In this document: in pieces, positions 16,483 through 24,792 of the stretch
How the letters are laid out: each line of letters opens with the position of its first letter
Numbering within the stretch: position 1 is the first letter of the stretch
Origin: Candidatus Firestoneibacteriota bacterium
GTDB lineage: Bacteria; Oederibacteriota; D2-FULL-39-29
Assembly: GCA_903928075.1 (NCBI GenBank)
Contig: CAIYPD010000038.1
Coordinates: forward strand, 1 to 42,471
Length of the DNA stretch: 42,471 nucleotides
Reading direction: 5' to 3'
The notes under the pieces: model-generated
Seen by the model: the letters and a program-made list of their open reading frames with translations, nothing else
Told to the model about the DNA's origin: nothing
Database searches by the model: none
Made by a program: the position numbers and the translations under genes

Positions 16483-17404
16483 ATGAATATTTTTAAAATA
16501 CCGGCTTTTGTTTTTCTTGCGGCTTTTCTTTGTTTTTCCACAGCAAAGGGGTACGGCAAAGAGGAAGTCAAGACGGCCGCGCCGATCTATGTAGGGGGCT
16601 TACTCCGTCGACCATGAGTTTGGAATAGTAACCGAAGAATGCATGGAAATATTAAAGACGAAAAAAATATTATACGGCAGCCGGTCCTGGGGACTGGTTA
16701 TCGGGTCGTATATCTCACGGCAAAAAGATTTTAAAACTAAACTTACCTGGGAGGGCACCGGCAATAAAAGGGTAAATTCTAAAGACATGGTTTTGACCGA
16801 CGATGTTTTTAAGGAGCCAAAGATACTGAATTTTATTTTCGACTCGGTGCCGAAAAGATGGCAATTTTTTGATGATTTTATAAGAAAGGAACCCTGGAGT
16901 TTTGGGAAGAAAATAGACGGCGGCCTACAAACCCTTTATTATATAGGGGACAAAGAAAGCATGGATGAGGCGTATTTTCCGATTCTTGACGGGCTTATCC
17001 GGGACTACCCGAATGTCAAGTTCGCAATCTCCACGCATAATGTGGGTGCCAGCGGAATGGATTTAAGAGGCAAAGAACAGCCGGAGGCCAGCGACTGGAA
17101 TGTTCGCGGCGGGGATTTTAGCGAAAAAGTCATTAAAAAATATTATGGCAAAATCGCCATTTTTGATATGCGCGATATTGTGTCTACCCGGCCGGACGGA
17201 ACCGTTTGTTCGTTTGAACATAAGGGGAAAACTTATAGAAAATTATGCCCGGAATACAATTCCAATAAAGACCTGATACATCCCAACACCCCGGAAGCGC
17301 AAGCCAGAATGGGGAAGGGCTTTTTGATCCTGCTTACCAAAATGTTTTGCGCGGACAAAATTCCAAGATCTCTGGTTACACCAAAGCCGGATATTTTAAA
17401 ATAA
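16483..17404 (+). pseudogene. Secreted SGNH-hydrolase-like gene with a single frameshift
   Basis: An ATG at 16483 after GAGGAGG opens a signal peptide (MNIFKIPAFVFLAAFLCFST) and reads to VGG at 16591-16599, then stops at 16615. The next reading frame continues without a gap as AYSVDHEFGIVTEECMEILK and runs to the TAA at 17402-17404. Removing one G from the GGGGG run at 16594-16598 joins the two into a 306-residue protein. ILYGSRSWG near the start and DLIHPN near the end resemble SGNH block I and the DxxH block V. The frameshift could be a true mutation, an assembly error in a homopolymer, or less likely programmed slippage. The downstream part alone has no signal peptide. Confidence 0.7.
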
Positions 17405-17410
17405 TTATAA

Positions 17411-17998
17411 ATGCGGCTTAAGGAAAAACTTATTCTCTGGTATTTCGGAGCCAAATTGAAAGTTTTTCTTGCCTTAGCAGGGGCAATATTTATTTTGTCA
17501 TTTTCTGACGCAAGAGCGCTTCAAGACGAGAGTGCTTTTTTTGGCTACGATAAATTTCTACATTTTACTGCCGGGTACCTGCTATCGGACGCTGCTTTTA
17601 CCATTCAGAAAAATAATAATGCGCTTCTTCCACTACTTCTCCCAACCGCAATAGGCACCGGAAAAGAAATAGTAGACAGTGTTTTTGACTGGAAAGACCT
17701 TGCCTGTACAGGGCTTGGTGCGGCAGTAAGAGTTTCTGTTTCCGGCGTAGAAGAGCTTCACTTCGGCAGTCTTACCCTGGAACACGCTAAGCTCGTTGAT
17801 TTTGCTGCCGGTTATATGGCTGCCGAGCTGGTATTTATAATCCAAAAAAACGATGAGATACTTCTGCCTGTTTTAATTCCTGTTTTTGCATCTGCGGGGA
17901 AAGAACTTGTAGACGGCTATTTTGACTGGAAGGATTTTGGTTATGTTTCATTTGGTGCAGTGGTAAGGTCTCTCCTGCGGGCAAGTTTTAAATTTTAA
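17411..17998 (+). CDS. Internally duplicated small membrane protein (YfiM/DUF2279-like)
   Basis: A 195-residue protein made of two copies of one unit. Residues about 46-109 (YDKFLHFTAGYLLSDAAF .. GTGKEIVDSVFDWKDLACT) and about 125-189 (HAKLVDFAAGYMAAELVF .. SAGKELVDGYFDWKDFGYV) align throughout. Shared positions are K, F.AGY, QKN, LLP, GKE(I/L)VD, FDWKD and GA.VR. The first copy has His51 where the second has Asp130. An N-terminal hydrophobic segment (17-32) precedes the repeats. The GKE..D...DWKD pattern recalls YfiM/DUF2279-type envelope proteins, but this is tentative. It starts 6 bp after the SGNH-like gene with no clear ribosome binding site, suggesting coupling. Confidence 0.6.
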   Translation: MRLKEKLILWYFGAKLKVFLALAGAIFILSFSDARALQDESAFFGYDKFLHFTAGYLLSDAAFTIQKNNNALLPLLLPTAIGTGKEIVDSVFDWKDLACTGLGAAVRVSVSGVEELHFGSLTLEHAKLVDFAAGYMAAELVFIIQKNDEILLPVLIPVFASAGKELVDGYFDWKDFGYVSFGAVVRSLLRASFKF

Positions 17999-18020
17999 AG
18001 GTGTTTCTCAGCAGGTAAAC

Positions 18021-18115
18021 GGTCCGTCAACTACGGAAATTGGTAACCTCAAGCTTTAGCTTGCGCAGTTTTACAGGCTAAAGCCTGACTCCTATCCTGT
18101 GACTGACCCGTTACC
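18021..18115 (+). repeat. Double-hairpin dispersed repeat, copy A
   Basis: A 95-bp element matching 23547-23637 at roughly 85% identity. It contains two palindromes: CAAGCTTTAGCTTG (18050-18063) and CAGGCTAAAGCCTG (18074-18087). It lies just after the duplicated membrane-protein gene and before a predicted promoter. The structure is REP-like; a role in transcript 3'-end formation or as a mobile REP-type element is possible. Confidence 0.8.
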
Positions 18116-18133
18116 TCAGCCGAAGTTAAATTA

Positions 18134-18162
18134 TTGAAGATGCCGGGAAAAAAGTTTAGAAT
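18134..18162 (+). promoter_or_regulatory. Predicted sigma-70-type promoter for the gene at 18273
   Basis: TTGAAG at 18134-18139 and TAGAAT at 18157-18162 are separated by 17 bp, each close to consensus. Transcription would begin near 18169 and leave an untranslated leader of about 104 bases before the ATG at 18273. It lies directly after the dispersed repeat, in the 274-bp gap separating two operons. Confidence 0.5.
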
Positions 18163-18213
18163 AGAAATGAAAAGTATTACAAGCATAAGGGCTAAAGTAA
18201 TTGCACCCAAAAA

Positions 18214-18234
18214 ACGGGGAGTAGGTTTCCCCGT
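18214..18234 (+). promoter_or_regulatory. Leader hairpin upstream of the NodB-like gene
   Basis: ACGGGGA (18214-18220) pairs perfectly with TCCCCGT (18228-18234) around the loop GTAGGTT, inside the predicted leader. No T-tract follows, so it is not an obvious terminator. It could be part of a regulatory leader RNA. I recognise no known riboswitch. Confidence 0.35.
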
Positions 18235-18272
18235 GGCTGCGAGGCTATAATTAAAACCGGAGGACAGGCGAA

Positions 18273-20159
18273 ATGAAAACTAACAAAACAGTTGACATGT
18301 TTTTTGTTAAGTCCGTGCCCTTTGTTTTGATTTTAGCAGTGCTTTTTTGCTCTTATTTTATATTTAACAACAGAGTGAAAAGAGACTTATATTTCGGGAC
18401 TTTTGATAATCTCTCTGCACCTGCGCTTAAGGCTCTTTCCCCGGTCAAATTTAACAAAAAAATATTAGTTTTAGAAGCCACCTCCACGGCTAAATATTTT
18501 AATAAAACAAAAAATGAACAGCTCTCGGCTATGTGGATTAATTTCCTGACGCAAAGCAATGTTTCAGGTGAAGTTGTTACCCAGGATGAATTTATAAATA
18601 CAAATCTTGATGTTTACGACATCTTGATCCTGCCTTTCGCACTTTGTCTTTCGGACGGCGAAATAGAGAAGATAAACAGGTTTGCCGCCTCCGGGGAAAA
18701 AGGGCTGATTCTGGACGGCTTTACCGGTGCCCGCGATGGAAAGGGCAATTGGCGGGACATCTCTTACTTGAGCAAAATTATGGGAGGATGTTCTTTTAAG
18801 GAGCTAAAAGAAGAAGAGAAGGGGGGCGGGACCGCGCATATTATTTTTGACGGAACCGGCAGTCTTTTTAAAGACATTGAGCCCGGCTTCAGGCTGGAGG
18901 TTAATACCTATAACAGGCCCCTCGCCGCCAATATTTCCGAAAACGACCCCGAAATAGACGGATACTGGGAATCTACCCCGGTCATTTATGAGAATAAATT
19001 GTCAGCCGGGGAAACAGGAATGGCTCACGGCAATTATTTCAAAGCGCGGTTCGTATGGCTGGGATTTCTCATGGGATCGGTAACCGGCAATCCTCTCGAT
19101 CAGGCCGCCTGCCGGAAGCTAATAGATGATATTTTGAATTATGTGTCTTTCCGGCCGCAAATTTATATAGACCGCTGGCCAAAAGGGGAAAGAGCCGCTG
19201 CTATTTTTGCCCAGGATACCGAAGATAGATTTCAAAATGCGTTAAATACTGTTTCTCTCCTTAGAAAAAAAGATATTTCCGCCACTTTTTTCTGCGTGCC
19301 GGAGCTTGCAAGTGAATATGACAAGGTATTTGCCGCCATTTATTCCCGGGATAAATTTGAGATCGGGCTTCACGGAGTTGAGGTGTACCGGGGTCAGAGC
19401 CTGGAGATGCAGACAGAGAGATTGAAAAAGGGCCGCTCTATCCTGGAGAGCCTCAGCGGAAGAAAAGTAAGGGGTTTCCGCCCGCCGGAAGCTATATATG
19501 ACGATAATACTTTACGGGCGCTGCAAACCTTAAATTATGTTTACATGGCCGGAGATGACCTTAAGCAGGCCGGTCCCGAAATAATACCTTTTCAAAAACA
19601 ACGGAGTTCCGGGGAAAAACAAAAACTCTTTGTTAAGTTCCCAAAAACAGGCAATGATGATTATGATCTTCTTGAAAGATATAAGATGCAGGACAAAACA
19701 AAGATGCTGGAGCTGCTCAAACGGGATTTCGATAGTATTTATAAAATAGGCGGACTTTACTACTATTCTTTTCATACGCAATTAATGGCCGAGGAAAAAT
19801 ACATTGATGTTATCTCCAAGTTTATTGATTATGTTAAAGGAAAAGATGTCTGGATTGCCTCATTTTCGGAAGCGAGAGACTGGGCGCTTAAGCGTTCTGC
19901 CGGAGCCGAAATTTCCAGTGTTCAAACAGGTGCCGGCCGGACAACAGTTAAGATAACCAATAATTCGGAAAACACGGTTGAAGAAGTGAAAATAAATCTT
20001 CTTCTGCCTTCTTCCCGAAAAATAAGTAAAGCTTATTTAGAAAAATCCGGCGAAATCCTTCCCTATTTCGAGGGAAAAGACGGAACAGTTATTTTTGAAA
20101 TACAAAGTATCAAGAGTAGCGGAAATATTATTTTTGAAATTGAATACGGTGAAAGATAA
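18273..20159 (+). CDS. Membrane-anchored protein with GATase-like and degenerate NodB polysaccharide-deacetylase domains
   Basis: A 628-residue protein with one N-terminal transmembrane segment (about 12-31). Residues 60-230 look like a class I glutamine amidotransferase-like/ThuA-type alpha/beta domain (KKILVLEATSTA, DVYDILILPFALCLSDGEIE). Residues 300-540 form a NodB-like barrel: FAQDTED with D315/D318 replaces TFDDG, GLHGVEV has H367 but lacks the second metal histidine, R403-P-P replaces RxPY, and SFH gives H501. The C-terminal 75 residues form a beta-sandwich. The metal site is incomplete, so deacetylase activity is doubtful; carbohydrate binding or another hydrolysis is possible. It has its own predicted promoter and is followed 67 bp later by the TIGR03790-type gene. 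Confidence 0.7.
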   Translation: MKTNKTVDMFFVKSVPFVLILAVLFCSYFIFNNRVKRDLYFGTFDNLSAPALKALSPVKFNKKILVLEATSTAKYFNKTKNEQLSAMWINFLTQSNVSGEVVTQDEFINTNLDVYDILILPFALCLSDGEIEKINRFAASGEKGLILDGFTGARDGKGNWRDISYLSKIMGGCSFKELKEEEKGGGTAHIIFDGTGSLFKDIEPGFRLEVNTYNRPLAANISENDPEIDGYWESTPVIYENKLSAGETGMAHGNYFKARFVWLGFLMGSVTGNPLDQAACRKLIDDILNYVSFRPQIYIDRWPKGERAAAIFAQDTEDRFQNALNTVSLLRKKDISATFFCVPELASEYDKVFAAIYSRDKFEIGLHGVEVYRGQSLEMQTERLKKGRSILESLSGRKVRGFRPPEAIYDDNTLRALQTLNYVYMAGDDLKQAGPEIIPFQKQRSSGEKQKLFVKFPKTGNDDYDLLERYKMQDKTKMLELLKRDFDSIYKIGGLYYYSFHTQLMAEEKYIDVISKFIDYVKGKDVWIASFSEARDWALKRSAGAEISSVQTGAGRTTVKITNNSENTVEEVKINLLLPSSRKISKAYLEKSGEILPYFEGKDGTVIFEIQSIKSSGNIIFEIEYGER

Positions 20160-20226
20160 AACACCGGGCTGAAAGCAGATCTGGAGACCGCTATTTAGGG
20201 CGGGATAATTCTTAGGAGGGCTTGAA

Positions 20227-21684
20227 ATGAAGAAGATTTTAATTATGATCGTAATTTTCGCTGGTTTTTGGTCCGAAGGTTTTGCTTATGATTCAAAAAC
20301 TCCGGAAAAAGTACTTATAGTCGTGAATAGTAATTCCACGGCTTCAAGTGATGTTGGAAGGTATTATCAGTCAAAAAGAGGTGTTCCTGAAACAAATTTT
20401 TTGCAGATAACCTGCACTACAACCGAGACTTGCACCGCAGTCGAATATGAAACGAACATAAGAGACCAGGTAAAAAATTATCTGGAGACTTCCGGGCTAA
20501 AATCCAAGATTTTGTATATTGTAATGTGCTATGGTATTCCTGTCAAGTTTGATTCTCTGGTAACAAGCGGTTATTCCTATCCGGGTGATACCTACAGGAG
20601 TGTGGATTCATTTCTAACGGATCCTTTTACAGCCCGGCCGGTATATCGTTCCATCGGAAGAACCAATCCCTGCAGAAATATGGATATCGTTAGAACTGAC
20701 AATACTTTCAATAATAACGGGGCGCCTTACTATTTTGTAACAAGAATTGACGGGCCAACTTCTGATATTGCCAAAGGTCTGGTAGACAAAGCAATGCTCG
20801 CGGAAAAATCTCTTATTCCGCCTCCACCAACTTATACAGGATATGTGGATGGGAACAATACCATCCAGGCGGAGGATGGCGGCGGATATAATTCAACCAA
20901 TAACGCGATACTCCGCTGTTATGATGAAATGCAAGCCGCAGGATGGAACTCCGTTAAAGATACGCATCCTGAGAGATTCGGGAATGCTACCACAGGCGTG
21001 ACACATTGTAAAAAAGCCATCTGGTATAGCGGCTGGTATGTCGGGACCTATGAAGATGTTTTTGACTGGCAGACCGGGGCAATCGGCTTTCATTTGTATT
21101 CCTGGACCGCGGCCTCGATAAGGACCGGGAACAGCTGGGTAACCGGAATGCTAAATCATGGCATAACCGGTACGGCCGGCACGGTTGCGGAACCTTTTAC
21201 CTGGGGATATATGATGTTCGATGTTTTTTATAACAGGTTTTTATCCACCACCAAAAAATTTAATTTTGCGGATGCCTGTTATGCCTCAACGGCAATGAAC
21301 CCCTCATATTCATCGGACTGGATGATGACCTTTGTCGGCGATCCCCTCTATACTATTTATGCCGGGGGAGCCTCGAAAAGCGGCAGCAAAGATATCAATC
21401 CCTTTGATATTGTGGTGCCGTATCCTAATCCCTATACTCCTTTGTCCGGCGTAAACGGGACTTTTAAAGTAAGAAATCTGCCGGGCAACTCGGTTTTTAG
21501 TATTTTTGATATTTCCGGACAATTGCTCAGGACTTTAAAGGAGGAAGACTTCGGGAATATTGGTTTTATTAATTGGGACGGGAGAGACAGTGATGGCAAT
21601 TATTTGCCCAATGGCATTTATTTATACACGCTTACGGATGTAGTCGGACATAAAAAAGCAGGAAAGATAGCGTATAAAAAATGA
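20227..21684 (+). CDS. Secreted TIGR03790-type protein with C-terminal FlgD-like Ig domain
   Basis: A 485-residue protein with a signal peptide (MKKILIMIVIFAGFWSEGFA). VLIVVNSNSTASSDVGRYYQ at about 29-48 followed by SKRGVPETNFLQI matches the start of TIGR03790, a family of unknown function in environmental bacteria including PVC members. Residues from about 391 (VVPYPNPYTPLSG .. VFSIFDISGQLLRTL .. WDGRDSDGNYLPNGIYLYTL) form a FlgD-like immunoglobulin domain, the type used as C-terminal sorting or attachment domains. GGAGGG precedes the ATG. It is most likely an exported surface protein; the central region is unassigned. The 118-bp gap that follows has no clear terminator. Confidence 0.75.
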   Translation: MKKILIMIVIFAGFWSEGFAYDSKTPEKVLIVVNSNSTASSDVGRYYQSKRGVPETNFLQITCTTTETCTAVEYETNIRDQVKNYLETSGLKSKILYIVMCYGIPVKFDSLVTSGYSYPGDTYRSVDSFLTDPFTARPVYRSIGRTNPCRNMDIVRTDNTFNNNGAPYYFVTRIDGPTSDIAKGLVDKAMLAEKSLIPPPPTYTGYVDGNNTIQAEDGGGYNSTNNAILRCYDEMQAAGWNSVKDTHPERFGNATTGVTHCKKAIWYSGWYVGTYEDVFDWQTGAIGFHLYSWTAASIRTGNSWVTGMLNHGITGTAGTVAEPFTWGYMMFDVFYNRFLSTTKKFNFADACYASTAMNPSYSSDWMMTFVGDPLYTIYAGGASKSGSKDINPFDIVVPYPNPYTPLSGVNGTFKVRNLPGNSVFSIFDISGQLLRTLKEEDFGNIGFINWDGRDSDGNYLPNGIYLYTLTDVVGHKKAGKIAYKK

Positions 21685-21802
21685 GACCAAATCCGGCTCC
21701 GGTTGTTCCCGGGGCCTGCTAAAGAAATCTTGAAGACCGAATTTTTGATCAGCTGTTTTTGCAAATTCAGTTTGCTTTTATATTTAAAGGAGGAAATACT
21801 AT

Positions 21803-23449
21803 ATGAAAAGGCATAAATTCTTTTATTTTTTTTCACGGTGTGCTGGTTTGGCATTGATCGGAACCTTTTGTTCCCAGTTCTCTGCCGCTGAAATAAAACT
21901 TCCGGCAATTTTCGGAGATCATATGGTGCTTCAAAGCGGAGCCGCAACAGTTTTTTGGGGAACCGCGGGGGCCAATGAGGAAATCACAGTAACCGCCGGC
22001 TTGGTAACCGGCAAAGCAAAAGCCGGGGATGATGGCAAATGGTTGGTGAAATTAACCGGCTTAAAAGCGTCAGAAAAGCCTATTGAGGCGACAGTCTCCG
22101 GAGTCTCCGGAAAATTGGTTTTCAAAGATGTTCTCATAGGTGATGTGTGGGTATGCAGCGGCCAATCGAATATGGCTTTACGGGCGAGTGAGACAATAGA
22201 CGGAAAAGAAGCGGCAACCTCGGCAAAATACCCTTCCGTAAGATTTTTTAATGTCCCTCAGCTGCCCTCCCTGAAACCGCTTGATGATTGCAAAGGTAAA
22301 TGGGAATTATGCACGCCCGAAACGGCGGCCCGTTTTTCGGCAGTCGGGTTTTTCTTTGCAAAAAATATTCTTGAAACACAAAAGATCCCGCTTGGTATGA
22401 TAGGTTCTCATTCGGGAGGCACTCCGGCTCAGGCCTGGACCAGCCTTGACGCGCTGTCTTCTGATCCTGAATTAAAAAATGGATTTGTTGATCTGGACAA
22501 GGTGCTGGGTAATCTCGATGCCGTCCGCGCTGAACACGAAAAATGGATGAAGGAATGCGGAATGGAATACAAGGAGAGCCTGAAAAAATGGTTCGCTGAC
22601 AGCTGGGCCGCCCAGCAGAAAAAGACCCCTGTACCTCCGCGTCCCAAACAACCTGCTAAACCCGAGCCTCTCGATCCTGACGGTTCCACCTCTTTCCCGA
22701 CGGTACTTTTTAACGGTATGATCCATCCGCTGATACCTTTCGGTATCAAGGGAGTCGTATGGTATCAGGGGGAATCAAATGCCGGAAAACCCGGGCTTTA
22801 CCGGAAACTTTTTCCGTTGATGATAAAAGACTGGCGCAGTCATTGGGGCCAGGGAGATTTTCCCTTTCTTTTCGTGCAGCTGCCGAATTACGGCAAGCGC
22901 CAGGCCGAACCGGTGCTCCAGGACGGCTGGTCCTTTGTGCGGGAATCGCAGATGCTGGGGCTTAAGTCCGCAGCTAATACGGGGATGGCAGTGACTGTTG
23001 ATATCGGCTATGGGGACAATCTACATCCGCCTACCAAGGCCGGCGTCGGTTACCGGCTGGCTCTTGCCGCAAGACATATCGCCTACAAAGAAGATCTGAT
23101 TTTTTCCGGTCCGCTCTATGACTCGCATATGATCGCGGGAAATAAGATTACCGTAAAGTTCAGTAATACCGGCGCCGGCCTTAAGATTGCAAAAGTTCCC
23201 TATCCTTCAAGCAATAAAGATGCCCCGACAGATGAACTCAAAGGTTTTGCTGTCTCTGGCGCAGATAGCAAACTTTTTTGGGCAAAAGCCAGAATAGAGG
23301 GAAAGGACTCCGTAACAGTTTGGAGTGAAAAGATAGCAGAGCCGAAACAAGTCTATTATGGCTGGGGCTCTGATCCTGAAGTTAATTTATACAACAGCGC
23401 CGATCTACCGGCTTCGCCGTTTCGCACAGAAACCACTCTGCCTAAATAA
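21803..23449 (+). CDS. Secreted sialate O-acetylesterase-like (SASA) protein, copy 2
   Basis: A 548-residue paralogue of the protein at 11491. A signal peptide ends near ..CSQFSAA (about 28-29), followed by the N-terminal strand IKLPAIFGDHMVLQSGAATV. GQSNM has the nucleophile S122. VVWYQGESNAG is the second block, with Tyr where copy 1 has His. The catalytic D405xxH408 (DNLHPPTKAGVGYRLALAA) is canonical, unlike copy 1. A proline- and lysine-rich linker (KKTPVPPRPKQPAKPEPLDP) sits in the middle. AAAGGAGG precedes the ATG. It probably removes acetyl esters from an extracellular glycan, with a specificity different from copy 1. Confidence 0.87.
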   Translation: MKRHKFFYFFSRCAGLALIGTFCSQFSAAEIKLPAIFGDHMVLQSGAATVFWGTAGANEEITVTAGLVTGKAKAGDDGKWLVKLTGLKASEKPIEATVSGVSGKLVFKDVLIGDVWVCSGQSNMALRASETIDGKEAATSAKYPSVRFFNVPQLPSLKPLDDCKGKWELCTPETAARFSAVGFFFAKNILETQKIPLGMIGSHSGGTPAQAWTSLDALSSDPELKNGFVDLDKVLGNLDAVRAEHEKWMKECGMEYKESLKKWFADSWAAQQKKTPVPPRPKQPAKPEPLDPDGSTSFPTVLFNGMIHPLIPFGIKGVVWYQGESNAGKPGLYRKLFPLMIKDWRSHWGQGDFPFLFVQLPNYGKRQAEPVLQDGWSFVRESQMLGLKSAANTGMAVTVDIGYGDNLHPPTKAGVGYRLALAARHIAYKEDLIFSGPLYDSHMIAGNKITVKFSNTGAGLKIAKVPYPSSNKDAPTDELKGFAVSGADSKLFWAKARIEGKDSVTVWSEKIAEPKQVYYGWGSDPEVNLYNSADLPASPFRTETTLPK

Positions 23450-23546
23450 ATATTTTTAAAGGAACTATTAAATCCCGGTCGGCGTTGACCCGTAAATGAA
23501 GAGCTAAATAAGCACTGACTGTAAAAACAGTGAAATTGCAGTAACC

Positions 23547-23637
23547 GGTCACCTACGGAGATTGGTAGCCGCAAGCTTTAGCTTGCGCAGTTTCGCAGGC
23601 TAAAGCCTGACTCCTGCCCTGTGACTGAACCATTACC
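23547..23637 (+). repeat. Double-hairpin dispersed repeat, copy B
   Basis: A 91-bp element matching 18021-18115. Its palindromes are GCAAGCTTTAGCTTGC (23571-23586) and CAGGCTAAAGCCTG (23596-23609). It lies in the 433-bp gap 23450-23882, the only gap above 300 bp in the window. The rest of that gap holds a hairpin (23703-23730), a possible promoter and no convincing gene. Confidence 0.8.
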
Positions 23638-23656
23638 AAATTGCAGTCTATTTGAA

Positions 23657-23686
23657 TTGCTTTTTAATGGCAAACAATGCTATAAA
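23657..23686 (+). promoter_or_regulatory. Possible promoter upstream of the PHP gene
   Basis: TTGCTT (23657-23662) and TATAAA (23681-23686) are 18 bp apart. If used, the leader before 23883 would be about 190 bases and would contain the 23703-23730 hairpin. This is a weak match in AT-rich sequence. Confidence 0.3.
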
Positions 23687-23702
23687 TTGATTTAGTTTGA
23701 CT

Positions 23703-23730
23703 AAACCGGTATAGGCAATTTACCCGGTTT
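23703..23730 (+). other. Hairpin in the 433-bp intergenic gap
   Basis: AAACCGG (23703-23709) pairs with CCGGTTT (23724-23730). Only one further T follows, so it is at best a weak terminator. It may instead be part of a leader for the PHP gene. Confidence 0.35.
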
Positions 23731-23882
23731 TGACGGTACATATATAGAAGGGCCGAAGGAGTTTTCAGAGTAATCTTACAAAGATCAGTATAGAAGTTGT
23801 TTGCTAGAAAATCACCGCAAAACTTGGTGAAAGGAGTTAAGGTTCTTACTTTTGTCCGTAAGATGAAAATGACAGCTAAACA

Positions 23883-24662
23883 ATGAAAATAGAGCACGAT
23901 TTACATATACATACTTACTTATCGAGTTGCTGTGTTGAAAAAGAATTGCAGACACCGAAGAATATTATCTCCCTGGCCGAGAAGATGGGAATGAAAACTA
24001 TTGGATTTGCCGACCATCTTTGGATGAGTCCTTCTATTCCCGCAAACGACTGGTATAAACCGCAAGATGAAAATCAGATAACAAGGTTAAAACAAAATCT
24101 TTCAACGATTAAAACAGGCGTGCGCGTGCTTGTAGGCTGTGAAGCGGATACTATTGGCCCCGGGAAGTTTAGCATAACTAAAGAATTTGCAAAAACATTG
24201 GATTATGTGCTTTTGTCGTGCAGTCATATTCACCTGGATAATTTTGACCAACCCAAGAGTCTGGCGCCGCGGGATATGGTCGAGCATCTGGTTAAAATGT
24301 TTCTCTCGGGAGTGGAGAGCGGCATTCCGACGGCAATTGCTCATCCATTCGCGCTATTTGGCCCCTTGCATGGGCGGTCTGACGGGTTAATCAGCACGCT
24401 GTCTGATACTGAGTTATTTGATATGTTCAGCGTGGCTGAAAAAAATAAAGTAGCTATTGAAATAAACGCGGCAGCGGTTGCTCTTAGAAGTGAGCCGGTA
24501 AGACTTATAACAAATGCAAAGAAAGCAGGCTGTAAATTTACCTTTGGCAGTGATGCTCATGGTCCGGCGGGACAACGGGCGCTTTTGAATCTTGAGCCGT
24601 TTCTAAACAAGACAGGCGTAACCGAAGACGATATTTTACCTTTAGCAATAGGGGGTAAGTAA
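23883..24662 (+). CDS. PHP-domain phosphoesterase (histidinol-phosphatase-like)
   Basis: A 259-residue cytoplasmic PHP protein. All metal-site motifs are visible: DLHIH (H8, H10), ADH (D44, H45), GCEAD (E87), SHIH (H115, H117), AHP (H154) and GSDAH (D224, H226). This is the full trinuclear set, so it should be active on a phosphate ester; the substrate is unknown. There is no good ribosome binding site directly upstream. A 7-codon frame starting at 23863 (MKMTAKQ) ends in the ATGA overlap with this start, so coupled re-initiation is possible. It stands alone between two gaps. Confidence 0.85.
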   Translation: MKIEHDLHIHTYLSSCCVEKELQTPKNIISLAEKMGMKTIGFADHLWMSPSIPANDWYKPQDENQITRLKQNLSTIKTGVRVLVGCEADTIGPGKFSITKEFAKTLDYVLLSCSHIHLDNFDQPKSLAPRDMVEHLVKMFLSGVESGIPTAIAHPFALFGPLHGRSDGLISTLSDTELFDMFSVAEKNKVAIEINAAAVALRSEPVRLITNAKKAGCKFTFGSDAHGPAGQRALLNLEPFLNKTGVTEDDILPLAIGGK

Positions 24663-24754
24663 TTAAAAATATTAAATTTGTAACATTTTTCAGGTTTGTA
24701 GTGTCTAAAATCATAGAGAAACATTTATTTAACACTAATTGTTTAAAAATAGAG

Positions 24755-24792
24755 GCGCCCGGAAATTTGAACCGTAATTTGCCGGAGGGCGC
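24755..24792 (+). ncRNA. Candidate structured leader RNA upstream of the FG-GAP gene
   Basis: GCGCCC (24755-24760) pairs with GGGCGC (24787-24792). Inside it, GG/CC and AAATT/AATTT pair around TGAACCGT, giving a long interrupted stem. A second palindrome, GTTTCGAAAC (24798-24807), follows before the AAAGGAGG of the next gene. The start ATAGAGGCGC resembles the first conserved block of lysine riboswitches, but the other blocks are not evident. It is more likely an unassigned leader structure. Confidence 0.3.

Noticed and set aside
21761-21779. Terminator GCAAA-TTCAG-TTTGC-TTTT before the second SASA gene
   Set aside because: The 5-bp AT-rich stem is too weak to claim.
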